The notes: generated by a model not told the origin, from the letters alone. A stretch of DNA of 64,000 nucleotides from Bettongia penicillata ogilbyi (GCA_023548195.1 JAJHZJ010000014.1:17743718-17807717), one strand, 5' to 3'; positions 1 to 12,639 are shown, counted from the first letter of the stretch. A program made the numbers and translations.

Positions 1-1523
1 CAAGGACATGTATAGAAAGGCATGTAAGCCACTTGAGACTTGCCTCAAAAGAGGTTCCTTTGCCAGTGTGAAATTTTAGTCATATCTGAAACCTGGTTAT
101 TGGAACTTGCTATTTTAAAATTCTATGGGACTATTAAGTGACTATTCTTCTGAGTCTAACTCCAGGTATGCATAACAAGAAATGTGGTCTGAGTCTCCAA
201 TTCATGATGCCAGTAAGCTTGTGAGATGCTGGTATGAACTGCAAAAGGTGATCTCTTGGGAAGGGTGGGAGAGTGGCTGTTCAGCCTGGGCTGAGGTAGG
301 ATTCTCCTGACTCAATTTTCCCTGACAGACTTTAAATCTGACTGAATGAAAGTTGACAATCTACTCCTGCCTGGAATTGACAGGAAGTCGGGGAGATATT
401 GTTTCCATGCAATGTCCCTATTCTTAGTGGCAATTTCCTATAGTCAAAAGGTTTGTAATCTTAATACAAGATCTGTTAAATTATACCATGTTAGTAGGGG
501 AACTTGCGAGGGTAAGTCTAAAATTAAGCTATTAGGCTTAGGACGTTAGACCAACAACAACAAGTTATGGCCCTTTAACTCTTAATAATAGTGTGGGAGA
601 CAATTAGGTCAAGGACTTGTGAAGTTAGCATACATAGTTATTATTTGTGTCTCAGTTGGTTAGTGTTAAAAACAATCGTTTGTGTTCTGTATTATGAATG
701 CTTTAAAAGAAGTATCACCTGACCAAAAGTGGAAATTGTTTTATGTGATATGAACTGTGTTAAAAATGAAAAATAAATAAATAAATAATGCAAAAGTGAT
801 AAATAAATCCTTTATTTGTAGTATTTTCCAATTTTCAAAGTGTAAATTCTCACATTTAGAGTTTTAACTCTTGAGATGTGGTTTGAGCAAGCTTTTAACC
901 CACACTCTTTCCACCCTTCTCCTCTCCTCATCCTCATGAATTTCCCTACTGATTTTAATGCATTCATGTTTGTGTATTCAAGTCCCCTTTGCCTGGTTCA
1001 AAGAAGAGCATCTTGAATGTATACAGTTATTTACATGTTATCTCCCCAATTAGAATGAGAGCTCCTTAAGAGCATGGTCTTTCTTTGTATCCATAGTACT
1101 TAGCATAGTGCCTGCCTCAACTGATGCTTATTAACAGACTAAATGACAAAGAGAAGTGATGCTTCATGAGATATACTCCCTCTGCTTCATCCAGCATGTT
1201 TGTATATTCTTCCATCTTATGATTATGAAAATCATAAATTCTTTTCTAGTGTGTGTTTTCCCCCTTCACTTTTCTTTTATCTCTTAAAACTCGGCATACA
1301 AAGCATAACCACTTCTGAGACTTAGCTTTATCCTACTTCTTATGTGACCCTAAAATACAGTGGAATTATGAAGAGACATTTGTTTCTTTTATGCTTTTAA
1401 AATTTAACCACTCTTTCATCATTTATCCCTTCCTAATTGTTCAAATGTGTCTACTTTTCTAAAACAAAATAAAACAAAACATTTCAATATACAACACATT
1501 AAAACATTTTCTCATTTATGTAT
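1..1523. other. Mostly unique AT-rich flank
   Basis: I see no coding exon with recognisable content here. The stretch holds a short AAAT-type simple repeat (about 765-805) and an old MIR/L2-type tail listed separately. The short open frame at 346-549 has no features I recognise and is probably chance. The right edge is one copy of the 14-bp target-site duplication of the element that follows. Confidence 0.6.
1050..1145 (+). repeat. MIR/L2-type 3' tail
   Basis: The segment reads like the conserved 3' tail of L2/MIR elements: an 'agagctccttaag' start, a stretch about a value in a table of 'agcatagtgcctgcc', and an ending in a run like 'atgcttattaa'. It is diverged and lacks a clear 5' part, as expected for an ancient mammalian repeat. 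I cannot separate L2 from MIR by eye. Confidence 0.65.
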
Positions 1524-2182
1524 AATAATAATTTATGGGGGGGAGGAGCCAAGATGGCAGAGTAGAAAGATTCACATATGCTAGCTCTGAATCCACAGCC
1601 CATAAATTACCTATAAAAAGAACTCCCAATGGATTCTGGAGCAGTGGAAGCCACGTAGCAATGAAATGGAGGAGATTTCTGTTCTAGAGAGCCCTGAAAA
1701 ACTGTCACCAAAGGTCCATCATGCAGCAGACCAGGGGCAGAGCCCAGCCCTGCCTTGGCCACAGCCTAAGAGGAGCACATGTGAACGGGCTTCAGGGACA
1801 GACTCTCCAGTGACTGTGAAGGTCCCTCCACCCACAGGCGCACAGGTCAGTGAGACCCTATCTGGCTGGCCGAGAGGGGAGCAGGGTGTCTCGATAACTT
1901 GGGCCCCCTCGGGAGAAAGTGGTGGGGGAAGAAGTGGCCAGGGGCTCCTGAAGCGGGCAGGAGCTCCATTGTTGAAGATCTCCACATAAACCCCCTGAGG
2001 GAACTGAGCCTGTAAGGCGGCCCTGCCCCCACCTGAGAACCTGAAATTAATCCCACTGAATAGCAGCCCTGCCCCCCACTGAAAGCCCTGAGGCTGGAAA
2101 ACAGCATTTGAATCTCAGACCCAAAACACTAGTGAGGCAGGGGTGGAGAGGAATCTCAGAAGTCAAGTAATTGGCTGGGAAA

Positions 2183-3273
2183 ATGCCCAGAAAAGGGGAA
2201 AAAAAACAGGACCATAGAAGGTTACTTTCTTGGTGAACAGATGTTTCCTCCTTTCCTTTCAGATGAGGAAGAACAATGTTTACCATCAGGTAAAGACGTA
2301 GAAGTCAAGGCCTCTGTACCCCAAACATCCAAAATAGATATCCAATGGGCTCAGGCCATGGAAGATCTCAAAAACGATTTTGAAAATCAAGTGAGAGAGG
2401 TGGAGGAAAAACTGGGAAGAGAAATGAGAGAGATGCAAGAAAAGCATGAAAAATGGGTCAACACCTTGCTAAAGGAGACCCCAAAAAATGCTGAATAAAA
2501 AAATAGGCTCACTCAATTGGTAAAAGAGGTTCAAAAAGCCAATGAGGAGAAGAATTCTTTCAAAATAAGAATTAGCCAAATGGAAAAAGAGGTTCAAAAG
2601 CTTACTGAAGAAAAGAGTTCTCCCAAAATTAGAATGGAACAGATGGAGTCTAATGACTTTATGAGAAAACAAGAAATCATAAAACAAAACCAAAAGAATG
2701 AAAAAATGGAGGAGAATGTGAAATATCTCATTGGAAAAACAACTGACATAGAAAATGGATCCAGGAGAGACTATTTAAAAATTATGGGACTCCCTGAAAG
2801 CCATGATCAAAAAAAGAGCCTAGATATCATCTTTCATGAAATTATCAAGGAAAACTGCCCTGATATTCTAGAACCAGAGGGCAAAATAAGTATTCAAGGA
2901 ATCCATCGATCACCACCTGAAAGAGATCCAAAAAGAGAAACTCCTAGGAACATTGTGGCCAAATTCCAGAATTCCCAGCTCAAGGAGAAAATCTTGCAAG
3001 CAGCTAGAAAGAAACAATTCCAGTATTGTGGAAATACAATCAGGATAACACAAGATCTAGCAGCTTCTACATTAAGGGATCAAAGGGCATGGAATATGGT
3101 ACTCCAGAAGTCAAAGGAACTAGGAGTCAAACCAAGAATCACCTACCCAGCAAAACTGAGTATAATACTTCAAGGGAAAAACTGATCTTTCAATGAAATC
3201 AAGGACTTTCAAGCAATCTTGATTGAAAGACCAGAGCTGAAAAGAAAATTTGACTTTCAAACACAAGAATGAG
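2183..3273 (+). pseudogene. Decayed L1-type ORF1 of element A
   Basis: The frame would encode the L1 RNA-binding chaperone (ORF1p). The start 'atgcccagaaaagggg' matches the intact copy at 31649. A one-base gain in the following A-run shifts the frame. The frame then reopens as an acidic N-terminus and a long coiled coil rich in E, K and Q. It has in-frame stops at 2496-2498 and 3183-3185 and a further one-base shift near 3244. Between the two stops the coiled coil, the RRM-like part (DYLKIMGLPES) and the C-terminal domain (IHRSPPERDPKRETPRN) are continuous. The damage makes a working protein unlikely. Confidence 0.85.
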
Positions 3274-3404
3274 AAGAAGCATGAAAAAGTAAACAGCAAA
3301 GAGAAGTCATAAGGGACTTACCAAAGTTGAACTGTTTACATTCCTACATGGAAAGACAATGTTTGTAACTCTTGAAACTTTTCAGTATCTGGGTAGTTGG
3401 TGGG

Positions 3405-3407
<3 letters not shown>

Positions 3408-3452
<45 letters not shown>
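3408..3452 (+). repeat. (CA)n microsatellite in 3' UTR of element A
   Basis: An uninterrupted CA run of about 45 bases lies about 135 bases after the ORF1 end. The other copies of this family (30360-30410, 52830-52975, 61540-61640) carry a TG/CA-rich tract at the matching place, so the microsatellite comes with the element rather than with the locus. Confidence 0.95.
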
Positions 3453-3455
<3 letters not shown>

Positions 3456-4310
3456 GCATGCACACACAGAGACAGAGAGCACAGAGTGAATTGAATAGGA
3501 TGGGGTCATATCTTGAAAAATGAAGTTAAGCTGTGAGAGAGAAATGTAGTGGGAGGCAAGAGGGAGAAATGGAATGGGGCAAATTATCTCTCATAGAAGA
3601 GGCAGGCAGGAGACTTTTTGAGTGGAACGAAAAAGAGGGGAGCTGAGAGAAAAACATGAAGTTTACTCTCATCACATTTGACTAAAGGAAGGAATAAAAT
3701 GCACCCTCATTTTTGTATGAAAACCTGTCTTACAATTCAGGAAAGTGCGGGAGAAGGGGATAGGCAGGGTGGGGGAGATGATGGAAGGGAGGGCAATGGG
3801 AGGAGGGAGCAATTTCAAATCAACACTCTTGGGAAAGGACAGGATCAAAAGAGAGAATAGGAGCAATGGGGGGCAGGACAGGATGGAGGGAAATATAGTT
3901 AGTCTTACACAACACAACTATTATCAAAGTCACTTGCAAAACTACATAGATATGGCCTATATTGAATTGCCTGCCTTCCCAAAGGGAATGGGTGGGGAGG
4001 GAGGGATGGGGAGAAGTTGGAACTCAAAGTTTTAGGAACAACTGTCAACTATTGTTCTTGCTACTAGGAAATAAGAAAAACAGGTAATGGGGAATAGAAA
4101 GTTATCTGGCCCTACAGGACAAAAGAGAAGATGAGGAAGGGAGGGATGATAGAAGACAGGTCAGATTGGTGATAGGGGAAATTAGATTTCCCGGTGTACT
4201 GGGGTGGGGGGAGGGAATAAATGGGGAGAAAATTTGGAACCCAAAATTTTATGAAAATGAATGTGAAAGGTTTAAGAAATAAATTTATATTTAAAAAATA
4301 ATAATTTATG

Positions 4311-4914
4311 TATTTTTAGGAAGATAAGCACATTTGAATATTTAGAATATATATAAACCCATACATTGCATATTATGCTGTAAGGTTTACAGTATACTAT
4401 ACAAGTGTTATCTTAATTGATTTTCGCAACCTTGGACACCAAACACTTTCTCTTATTGTGCTTCAGTTTCTTGGGAGGTAGGCTCAAAGCTTAGTTCAGT
4501 TCCTAGGCAGAATTAGTTCCATTAAATTCAAATTGACATGTGGTATAACTGTTGGATAAATCCTTGTCTTAGCTATGGTTAGATAGGGCTAGCTGAAAGT
4601 GGCTCAGCTATTTGCTCTTTAGGATACTGTTAGTGAACTGGTTATAAAATGTGGTTAATGAAGATTGGATGCTTGTTCTCCTGACCATTCAAAACTCACA
4701 ACATCTCTTCCCCTAAAAGAGAAAATTACAAATGTGGAATCCAAAAACTCAGCCCCATTTTGAATGGCTTTGTGGCTTTGATGGAGAGAAGATACCAAGG
4801 AAATAGACAACTCATTTAGTATTGTCTCTCATTGGCTATTGTGAACAAAGGAATCCAATCTTGAATAAAGAAGCCAAAGGTTACTAGGTCAGTGTTAACT
4901 CAGCCCTCCCCCTT
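4311..4914. other. Unique spacer
   Basis: AT-rich, with no open frame of interest and no repeat that I recognise. It begins with the 3' flank of element A and ends at the T-rich end of an old L1 fragment. Confidence 0.5.
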
Positions 4915-5990
4915 TACATTTTTACTTATTTTATATTTAATTTATGGAATAAAACAAGTATTCCCATAACAGTATAATAAAAAAAAGATGATCGTATATG
5001 AAACTGCATGTCTATCATGTACAACTTGCTATTCCTTTTAAACATATAATAAAATTATCATGTAAATTTCTTTTTTATCCCTCCCTCAGCATAGGTATGG
5101 CTACACATATTTCTATTTACCAGTTCTTTTTCTGGATGCAGATATCATCTTCCTTCATAGGTCCCTTGTAGTTTATTTTAGTATTTATAATAATAAAAAT
5201 GACTTAGTCACTCAAAATTGTTCTTAAAACAATGTTGGTGCTACCGTACACAATATTCTCTTGGTTTTGCTTATTTCGCTCTTCATCATTTCACACAAGT
5301 CTATCCATGTTTTCCTAAAATCATTGAGCTCATCATTTCTTATGGCACAGTAATATTCCATCACAATAGTATACCACAAATTGTTCAGTCATTCCCTAAT
5401 TGACAGGATTCCTAACAATTTCCAGTTCTTTGCTTTGGTACTACATAGAGCTGCTATAAACATTTTAGAACATATAAGTTCTTTTCCTTTTTTGTTAATC
5501 ACCTTTGGAAATAGATTTATGAGTGGTATTGCTGGGTCAAAGGGTATAGACAATTTAATAACTCTTTGGGTATAATTCCCAATCGCTTTCCAATATGGTC
5601 AGATTACTTCACAGTTTCACCAAAAGTGAATTAATATCCCAATTTTTCAACATCCCATACAAAATTTATTGCTTTTCTCTTCAATCTTTTTAGCTAATAT
5701 TGGTAGGTATAAAATGTTATCTCAAGGTTGTTTTAGTTTGCATATCTTTAATCAGCAGTGATGTAGAGCATTTTTCTCACATGACTAAAAATTGGTTCCT
5801 TTAACCATTTCTCAGTTGGGGAATGATTCTATTCTTATAGATTTTAAAAAGTTCTTTCTATATCTGAGATATGAGACCTTTATCAGAGAAACTGTTTATA
5901 AAATCCCTGTGCCCCAATTTTCTGTTCTCCTGATTTTGCCTACATTTGTTTCATTTTTAATGCCTCTTAGTCAATGAAAGGATTCCCCTT
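4915..5990 (-). mobile_element. Old L1 3' fragment
   Basis: Read on the minus strand this is the last part of L1 ORF2 followed by a 3' UTR and an A-rich end near 4915. The 3' UTR shows the 'cc-agaaaaagaactgg' segment shared by the other L1 copies (antisense at about 5120-5145). ORF2 C-terminal sequence is recognisable from about 5230 to 5990 but has many stops. The element is 5' truncated and older than most copies here. Confidence 0.75.
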
Positions 5991-6044
5991 TCATCATGTG
6001 TCTACTTGGTTAGAAACAGTTATATAATGTATAGTAATTCTATA

Positions 6045-6079
6045 TTTAGAGATATATATATGTGTATACACACACACAT

Positions 6080-6124
<45 letters not shown>
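6045..6124. repeat. (TA)n/(CA)n compound microsatellite
   Basis: Alternating TA, then CA, then TA dinucleotides over about 80 bases. The open frames that cross it on both strands (poly TH, poly YI) are products of the repeat. Confidence 0.95.
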
Positions 6125-6435
6125 AAGTATAGACATCCTCCATGCTCTAATGTTAAGGCTCTTGCATCACAAACTTTCAGAACTTTTCTGGAAGCAAGAT
6201 CCTCAAAAATGTGGCAAGACAGCCTGCGTACTTTGTGCATGAATCAAACCCCCATTACGAAGAGTTTTGACTTCATTCACTTTATCTTTCTGGATCACAA
6301 TGTGAACCTGAAGAATCACATTAAGTTATTTAGAATACACAATTCCCCCCAAAACATCTACCAAGTATGTAATGTGTATGAAGAAACTGGTATTATAAAT
6401 GAATTGATTTATATTTTTCCACTTAATAGCTTTTG
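6125..6435. other. Unassigned 310-bp spacer
   Basis: This stretch has slightly higher complexity than its surroundings and stays open for about 100 codons on the plus strand after the microsatellite. I recognise no protein family, splice site or repeat in it. It could be unique DNA or a very old repeat. Confidence 0.4.
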
Positions 6436-6619
6436 ATTTCGTTTATATGTAAAGATAGTTTTCAACATTCACTTCTATAAAATTTTGAGTTCCAAATTTT
6501 TTTCTCCTCCCAAGATGGCAAGCAATATAATATAGGATATACATGTACAAGCATGTGAAACATATTTTCACATTAGTTTTCTTGTGAAAGAAGAATCAGA
6601 ACAAAAATGAAAAACCATG

Positions 6620-7442
6620 TGTAACAGTAAGCACACCAACATACACAGGGAGGCATGCTATCACATTTTCTTAGATCTGCATTCATAAAAGGAAAGAAAC
6701 TTCCAAGGAGTTAATAATCACTTTAACCAAGCACATGTATCATTCCTTTAATCAAGCACATACATCTTTCACCTAATTCAGGGGAGTCAGCACCCCGAAC
6801 TTCAAAGAAAATACAGAGAAATTAAAGATTAACAGACATGGCTTCCTCTGTCTGAATTCAAGAGACAGTTGGACCCCAACTGTCTGACCATAGTTACCAG
6901 AGAGGGAAGCACTGACACCTTGGTTTTCAAAGCCAGGGGGATCATTTACCGACTTCCTAGAATTCTCATCTGGCCAAACAAACACTTCTAATAAGTAAGC
7001 CCCAAAATAATCAATAGACATGGCTTCCTCTACCTGACCATAATTTAACAGACAGGTACAGAACTCTAACCTTAGTTACCAGAGAGGGAAGCATTGACAT
7101 CTGGCTTTTCAAAGCTGAGGGGCTCCTTAAAGTGACTTCCCAGAGTCCTTGTCTTGTATTCAAACTTTCTTACAAAAACTAATCCCCTAAAGTAAAACAT
7201 CTAGCTCATAGTATTCATACACTTTTTAGAGTCAGAAGGCATAACCCTCTAACCCAGGGCCTCAATAGAAAAAAACAAAAGGTACTTGGGGCCCTCCTAC
7301 AAAACAGCTCCCCTAATCAAGCTTCCCACAATGGGCAGGTCAATAAATGGGTGGAAAAGGTGTTCTTTAATCACATCATTCAGTCAGAATCACTTTTAGT
7401 AAAACAAAAACAGCAAAAGATATGAATTTGATTGCCATCACA
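6620..7442. mobile_element. Solo LTR-like insertion in the 3' UTR of L1 B
   Basis: An 823-bp block interrupts the L1 3' UTR. It begins with TG (tgtaacag) and ends with CA (catcaca). It is flanked by near-identical 5-mers (ccatg at 6615-6619, ctatg at 7443-7447), and the L1 sequence resumes in register on the far side. These are the marks of a retroviral LTR insertion. Inside are two copies of a ~180-bp unit (6834 and 7016, constant offset 182), a 10-bp perfect hairpin (6863-6885) and an AATAAA-type signal near 7351. No internal retroviral gene is attached, so I call it a solo LTR; retroviral class and orientation are not certain. Confidence 0.7.
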
Positions 7443-7639
7443 CTATGAGAAAGAAAAAAACAAAAAAGATGAAAACAGTATACTTTCATATGCATTCAGA
7501 CTCCCTAGTTCTTTCTCTGGATGTGGATAACATTTCCATTATGAATCTTTTGGAAGTATCTTAGATCACTGGATTGCTGAGAAGAGCTAAGTTTATCAAA
7601 GTTGATCATCACATAGTGTTGTTGCTATGTACAATGTTC

Positions 7640-9322
7640 TCCTGGTTCTGCTCATTTCACTCAGTATCATTTCATGTTTGTTTTTTTAGGTTTTTCTGAA
7701 ATTTGCCAGATCATCATTTTTTATAGCACAATAGTATTCCATTACATTTGTATGTTTCAACTTGTTCAGCCATTCCCCAACCGATGGACATCCCTCAATT
7801 TAGAATTCTTCAGCACCACAAAAAGAGCGGTTATAAATATTTTTGTACTTATGGGTTCTTTTTCCTTTTTAATCTTTTTGGGATACAGAGTAGCAGAAGT
7901 ATTGCTGGATCAAAGGGTATACACAATTTCATAGCCCTTCACAGTTTCATAGCCATTCACAACTACAATTTTCATAGTCATTCACAGTTCTAAATTGTTT
8001 CCCAGAATGTTTGAATCAGTTCACAACTCCACCAACAATGCATCAGTGTTCCAATTTTCCCATGTCTCCAACATTTATTGTTTTCCTTTTCTGTCATATT
8101 AACCAATCTGATAGGAGTGAAATGGTATTTCAAAGCTGTTTTAATTTGCATTTCTCTAATCAATAGTGATTCAGAGAATTTTTTTCATATGACTAGAGAT
8201 ATCTTTAATTTCTTCATCTGAAAACTGTCTGTTCATATCCTTTTGACCATTTATCAATAAGGGAATAATTTATATTATAAATTTGACTCAGTTTTGTATA
8301 TATATTATAAATGAGACTTTAATCAGAAACATTGGCCATAGAAATTGTTTCCCAGATTTCTGCTTTTCTTCTAAACTTGGTTTTGTGCAAAAATGTTTTA
8401 ATTTTATGTAATTAAAATGATCTGTTTTGCATTTCATAATATTCTCTATCACTTATTTAGTCACAAATTCATCCCACTTTCACAGATTTGATAGGGAAAT
8501 TATTCCTTGATCTCCTATTTTGCTCATGGTGTTACTCCTTATGTCTAAATCGTGCACCCATTTTGACTTATCTTGGCATACAGTGTGAGATGTTGATACA
8601 TATCTCCATTACTTAGCTGCTTGCTTAGTACCAAGTAGTTTTGATGATTACTGCTTTATAATATAGCTTGAGATCTGGTACTGCTAGGTTACCTTCCTTT
8701 GCAAGTTTTTAAAATATTTCCTTAATATTTCTAACCTTTTCTTTCATCTAGATGAATTTTGTTAAGATTTTTTCTAGCTTTATAAAATGTTTTTTGGTAC
8801 TTTAATCGATATGACACAGAATAAGTAAATGCATTTAAATATAATTGTCATTTTTATTATATTAACTCAGTCTACCCATGAATAATTTATTTTTTCCAAT
8901 TGTTTTAATTTGACTTTACTTGGGTGAAAAGTGCTTTGTAATTGATTTGATATGTTTCCTGGGTTTGTCTTGGCAGTTAGACTTCCAAATATTTTATATT
9001 GTCTATTAAATGTAATTTCTCTTTCTATGTTTTTCTACTGGGCTTCATTAGTAATATATAGAAATGTTGTTGATTCATGTTGGCTTGTTTTATATCCTAC
9101 AATTTTGTAAAGTTGTTTACTATTTCAAATGTTTTTTTTTTATTTGGTTCTCTAGGATTCACTAAGAATATCATCATATCATCAGCAAAGAGGGATACCT
9201 TTGTTTCCTTATTGCTTATTTTTATTGCTTCAATTACTTTCTCTTTTCTTATTGCTAAAGGTAACATTTCTAGAACAATATTGAATGACAGTGGTGATAA
9301 AGGACATCCTTTCTCCTTTCTC
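7640..9322 (-). pseudogene. ORF2 C-terminal half of L1 B
   Basis: Minus-strand sequence runs from the RT palm region, just upstream of the active-site segment (about 9180-9215), through the thumb and C-terminal region to the end of ORF2. Many stops and frame changes are present. The N-terminal endonuclease and first half of RT are absent. Confidence 0.75.
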
Positions 9323-9745
9323 CTCTTATTTCCCTAAAGAGTGAGATAGATTTCTATATGAATCCAATGTGTATATTATTCCTTCTAGTCAAATATGATG
9401 AGAGTAAGACTCCTACAATGCTCAATCCCTCCCTTCTTTCCCTCTACTGTAATCCATCTTTTGTACCTCTTCTTATGATGTAATTTATCCTGTTCTTCCT
9501 CTCCCTTTCCTCTTCTTCCAGTATAATCCTTTTTTCATCCATTAATTATTGCTATATCATCACATCAGTGTCAACTTATACCTATGTCTTCTCTCTATAC
9601 ATACGGTTTTTAGCTGCTCTAATAAAGATACAGTTCTAAAGAGTTACAAGGATCATCTTTCCTTGTAGAGGTGTAAATAATAGCTTGAGTTATTGAATAA
9701 CATTTTTTCTTTCTTATTTACCTTTTATGGTTCTCTTGAGACTTG

Positions 9746-10735
9746 TATTTGAAGATCACATTTTCTGTTCAGCTCTGTTGTTTTCATCAGGAATGATTGA
9801 AAGTCCGCTATTTCATTGAGTGTTCATTTCCTCTGAAAGACTATGCCCACTTTTATTGGTAATTGATCCCTGGCTTTAATCCAAGCTCCTTTGCCTTCTC
9901 AAATGTCATATTCCAAGCCACTTTCCCTTTAATATATAAACTGTGAAGTTCTGTGTAATCTTGACTGCAGTTCCATGATATTTAAATTTTTTTCTTTCTT
10001 GCTGATAGCAATATTTTCTCCTTGACTTCATAATTCTGGAATTTGGCTACAACACTCTCTGGAGTTTTCATTTGGGGCTCTCTATCAGGAGATGAACTGT
10101 AATATTTTTTTAAATAACAATTTTACCCACTGATTCTAGGATATCAGGGCAACTTTCTGTGATAAATTCATGAAAGGTGCTGCGCAGGCTCTTATTTTGA
10201 TCATAGCTTTCAAATAGTCCAATAATTCTTAAATTATCTCTCCTAGATCTATTTTCCAGGTCAATTGTTTCTCCAATGAGTTATTTTTGTTTTTGTCTAT
10301 TTTTTCATGATTTTGATTTTGATTGCTGATTCTTGTTGTCTCAGAAAGTCATTGGCTTCCACTTATCCAATTCTAATTTTTAAGGAACAATTTTCTTACC
10401 ACCTTTTCCATTTGACCAATTCTACTTTTTAAGGAGTTGCTCTCTTCAGTGATTTCCCCCCCCTCAAATTTGGCTGACTGTATTTTTTAAGGAATTGTTT
10501 TCTTTAGTCAATTTTTGTCTTTAATTTTCCAAGCTGTTGACTCTCTTTTTCATACCTCTCATTTCTTTTCCTTATTTTTCCTCTACCTCCCTTATTTGAC
10601 TTTTAAAATCCTTTTTGAGCTCTTTCAAGAAGTTTTTTTTAAGCTTGAGAACATCTCACCATTGCTCTTTGGCATTTCAAATACAGGCATGTTGATAATG
10701 TCCTCTTCTGATTTTGTGTTTTAATCTTCCCTGGC
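9746..10735 (-). pseudogene. ORF1 relic of L1 B
   Basis: The minus strand retains the ORF1 order: acidic N-terminus (10735-10640), coiled coil with repeats of the 'gaatt...aaaa' kind (10640-10260), RRM-like part (10260-10080) and C-terminal domain (10080-9746). It is interrupted by many indels and stops, with no usable frame above about 70 codons. Confidence 0.7.
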
Positions 10736-11325
10736 ACATATATAATTTTCTATGGTCAAGGTTCTTTTGTGCTTCTTGCTTTTTTTTCCTATTTCTTGAC
10801 TTTTAAATTTGAACTCTCCTGCTGGAACACAGGTGGCACTGTCCCAAGCTTCTTTTGCTGGAGGTAAGGGGTCTAGTCATTGGTTTTGTGTGCTGATACT
10901 TCAGGTGTTGGCAGCTTGCTCACTGTTCTGAGGTGGTCATGCCTAGCCACACCTATTGTTTCCTGGTTTCTGCAACTGGTGATTTGCTTTCTGTGCCAGG
11001 GCTGGAGGCCTCACAGATATCCTTCTGTACCACCAATCTGCTGAACCTGAACTGTGGGACCTTGGTCTCTGTGGCTATGAGCTTACCACTGACTTGTGTG
11101 AACAATGTCTGTGCTGGTTTGTGCTCCCCTTTAATCAAGTGAGACTGACCTTTCCTAAAGTCCTTCTAAGCTATCTTCAGCTGGAAAATCGTTTCATCCC
11201 ATCTTTTCCTAGGTTCTGTTGCTTCAGAATCATTGAGAGGATTGATTTAATGTTATTTCTGAGAGAAACTGGAGAGAGCTCAGCCAACTTTCTAGCTTTT
11301 TCCCTACCATCTTGGCTTCACATCC

Positions 11326-12229
11326 TCAATTCATTTTTATTATCATTAAGTATGGTTATTTCTTCTTCTAGTTCAAATACCCAAAAGAATCATGTTTAAC
11401 AACAATACAGTAATGTCTAAGTGCTGCCCAATATTGTTATATAATTTGCATAGTGCTTTCCTTTTAATGGACTTTTAAAATCAAGTTGAGGAAGACTAGC
11501 ATATTTCTTGTTACAAGTGATAATCTATGGAATATGCAAGGTGACCAATGTTTCATCATGAGATTGAGTAAGCTCCATTAGTACAAAATTCTTTATATTT
11601 ATTACATGTCAAATAATTTCCTTTTAAAATCTATCAATTATATTTTCATACACACCATACTATATCATTGTATTATAAAATTTTTCATATGTAATCGAAT
11701 GTTTGGTTATGTGTATTTCTTCACCTACTTGTAATACAAAATAGGACATTTTAGTTAATTAATTGACCATAAGGGTCTTCTGAAATATGGACAACTCTTC
11801 TTCCCATTATATTATTTCCCAATGGAACTGTTTGAAACTTCTTTGAATATGATTTATGAAGTATAATTTCAATCATATCAATAGCTGCAATGTTATCCTT
11901 AGCAATTCTTTACTTTTACCTTATATAGCATAGGCAATCTCTTTGAGTCACAGACATGGCTTTTGCCAAAGTATCTTTTAAAAATTTATCAGTGTGGGCA
12001 CTCAAGGCTATAGGGTCTCCTTGTACAAAGTCCATATGGCATGCCAGTTCATAAAGTATCTGGGTCATGAACTCATGCCCACCTCTCTCTCCTTAACCTC
12101 TGAGAGCAAAAGCACTATTCCTGTTTGAGCCTTTTTATGCATGGCTAGATTCTTAATTTTAGTTTTATTGGTAAGCCCCTTTATGGCTCTAATAAAGCTT
12201 CTGACTTTCTTCCTTTAGAATGGGGTCTG
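11326..12229. other. Unassigned spacer before the retroviral relic
   Basis: AT-rich with no recognised repeat or gene. The last 300 bases may include more decayed retroviral sequence, but I could not place it. Confidence 0.4.
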
Positions 12230-12235
12230 GATTAG

Positions 12236-12560
12236 GTGAAAATTTTTGAGATACTGAAAACTAATTTGACCACCACCCCAGCACTACAGACACTACCCAA
12301 TCTAGAAAAACCTTTCACTCTGTATGTTGATGAAAGAAGACAGGCTTTGGTAGTCTTGTCCCATACCTTAGTACCTGGCATAGGCCAGATGATGTTTTTC
12401 TTTACTCAAAGTATACTTTCCTTGTTCTATATGCCCATGGAGCAATCTGGAAAGAAAGGGGATATCTGACAGGGAAAATGTCCTCTATAAAACATGCCTT
12501 TCTATGCTTTGGCCTTGCCATAGTCACCTTTAATTCTCTCTAGAGATACTCCTTTTGTGC
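12236..12560 (+). pseudogene. Class I endogenous retrovirus pol (RNase H) relic
   Basis: The translation from 12236 contains a PAL..LP.L.KPF.LYVDE pattern, typical of the start of the connection/RNase H region of gammaretrovirus-like pol. About 190 bases further on, another frame reads HGAIWKERGYLTGK...IKH, resembling the later RNase H segment. The expected intervening sequence is shortened, so this copy has an internal deletion, a frame change and stops. It is a dead fossil fragment of 300 bases. Assignment to class I is by motif recognition, not by a search. Confidence 0.6.
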
Positions 12561-12639
12561 CTGTTTGGTTCATGTTTGTCTAACCTCCTTGCCAGTTTTA
12601 TCTTTTCCAGGGTGTAAGCCATCAATATCCAGATGAATG

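Larger units (their letters stand above)
1538..4296 (+). mobile_element. ORF1-only L1 (HAL1-type) element A
   Basis: This is a complete-looking non-autonomous LINE. It starts with a G-run and 'ggagccaagatggcagagtag', the promoter-proximal L1 5' end with a YY1-like core. A ~650-bp 5' UTR follows, then an ORF1 relic, a ~1-kb purine-rich 3' UTR with a CA microsatellite, and an A-rich end. There is no trace of ORF2 anywhere between the ends. Both ends are flanked by the same 14 bases (aataataatttatg, 1524-1537 and 4297-4310), a target-site duplication showing that it inserted in this form. ORF1-only L1 derivatives are known as HAL1; assignment to a named subfamily would need a library match. Confidence 0.88.
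6436..11325 (-). mobile_element. L1 B, internally deleted, interrupted by an LTR
   Basis: On the minus strand, from 11325 down: 5' UTR (about 11325-10736, starting at a 'aagatggtagggaaaa' version of the L1 5' motif), ORF1 relic (10735-9746), the purine-rich inter-ORF region (9745-9323), the C-terminal half of ORF2 (9322-7640), and the 3' UTR. The 3' UTR is broken by an LTR at 6620-7442 and resumes at 6619-6436. The endonuclease and N-terminal reverse transcriptase are missing: inter-ORF sequence meets ORF2 directly near 9323, inside the RT domain. Both termini are present, so the loss is internal and not a 5' truncation. Confidence 0.8.

Noticed and set aside
1666..2498. Overlapping open frames on both strands at the start of element A
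   Set aside because: They lie in the 5' UTR of a retrotransposon, differ among copies and have no domain; only the coiled-coil frame from 2241 belongs to ORF1.
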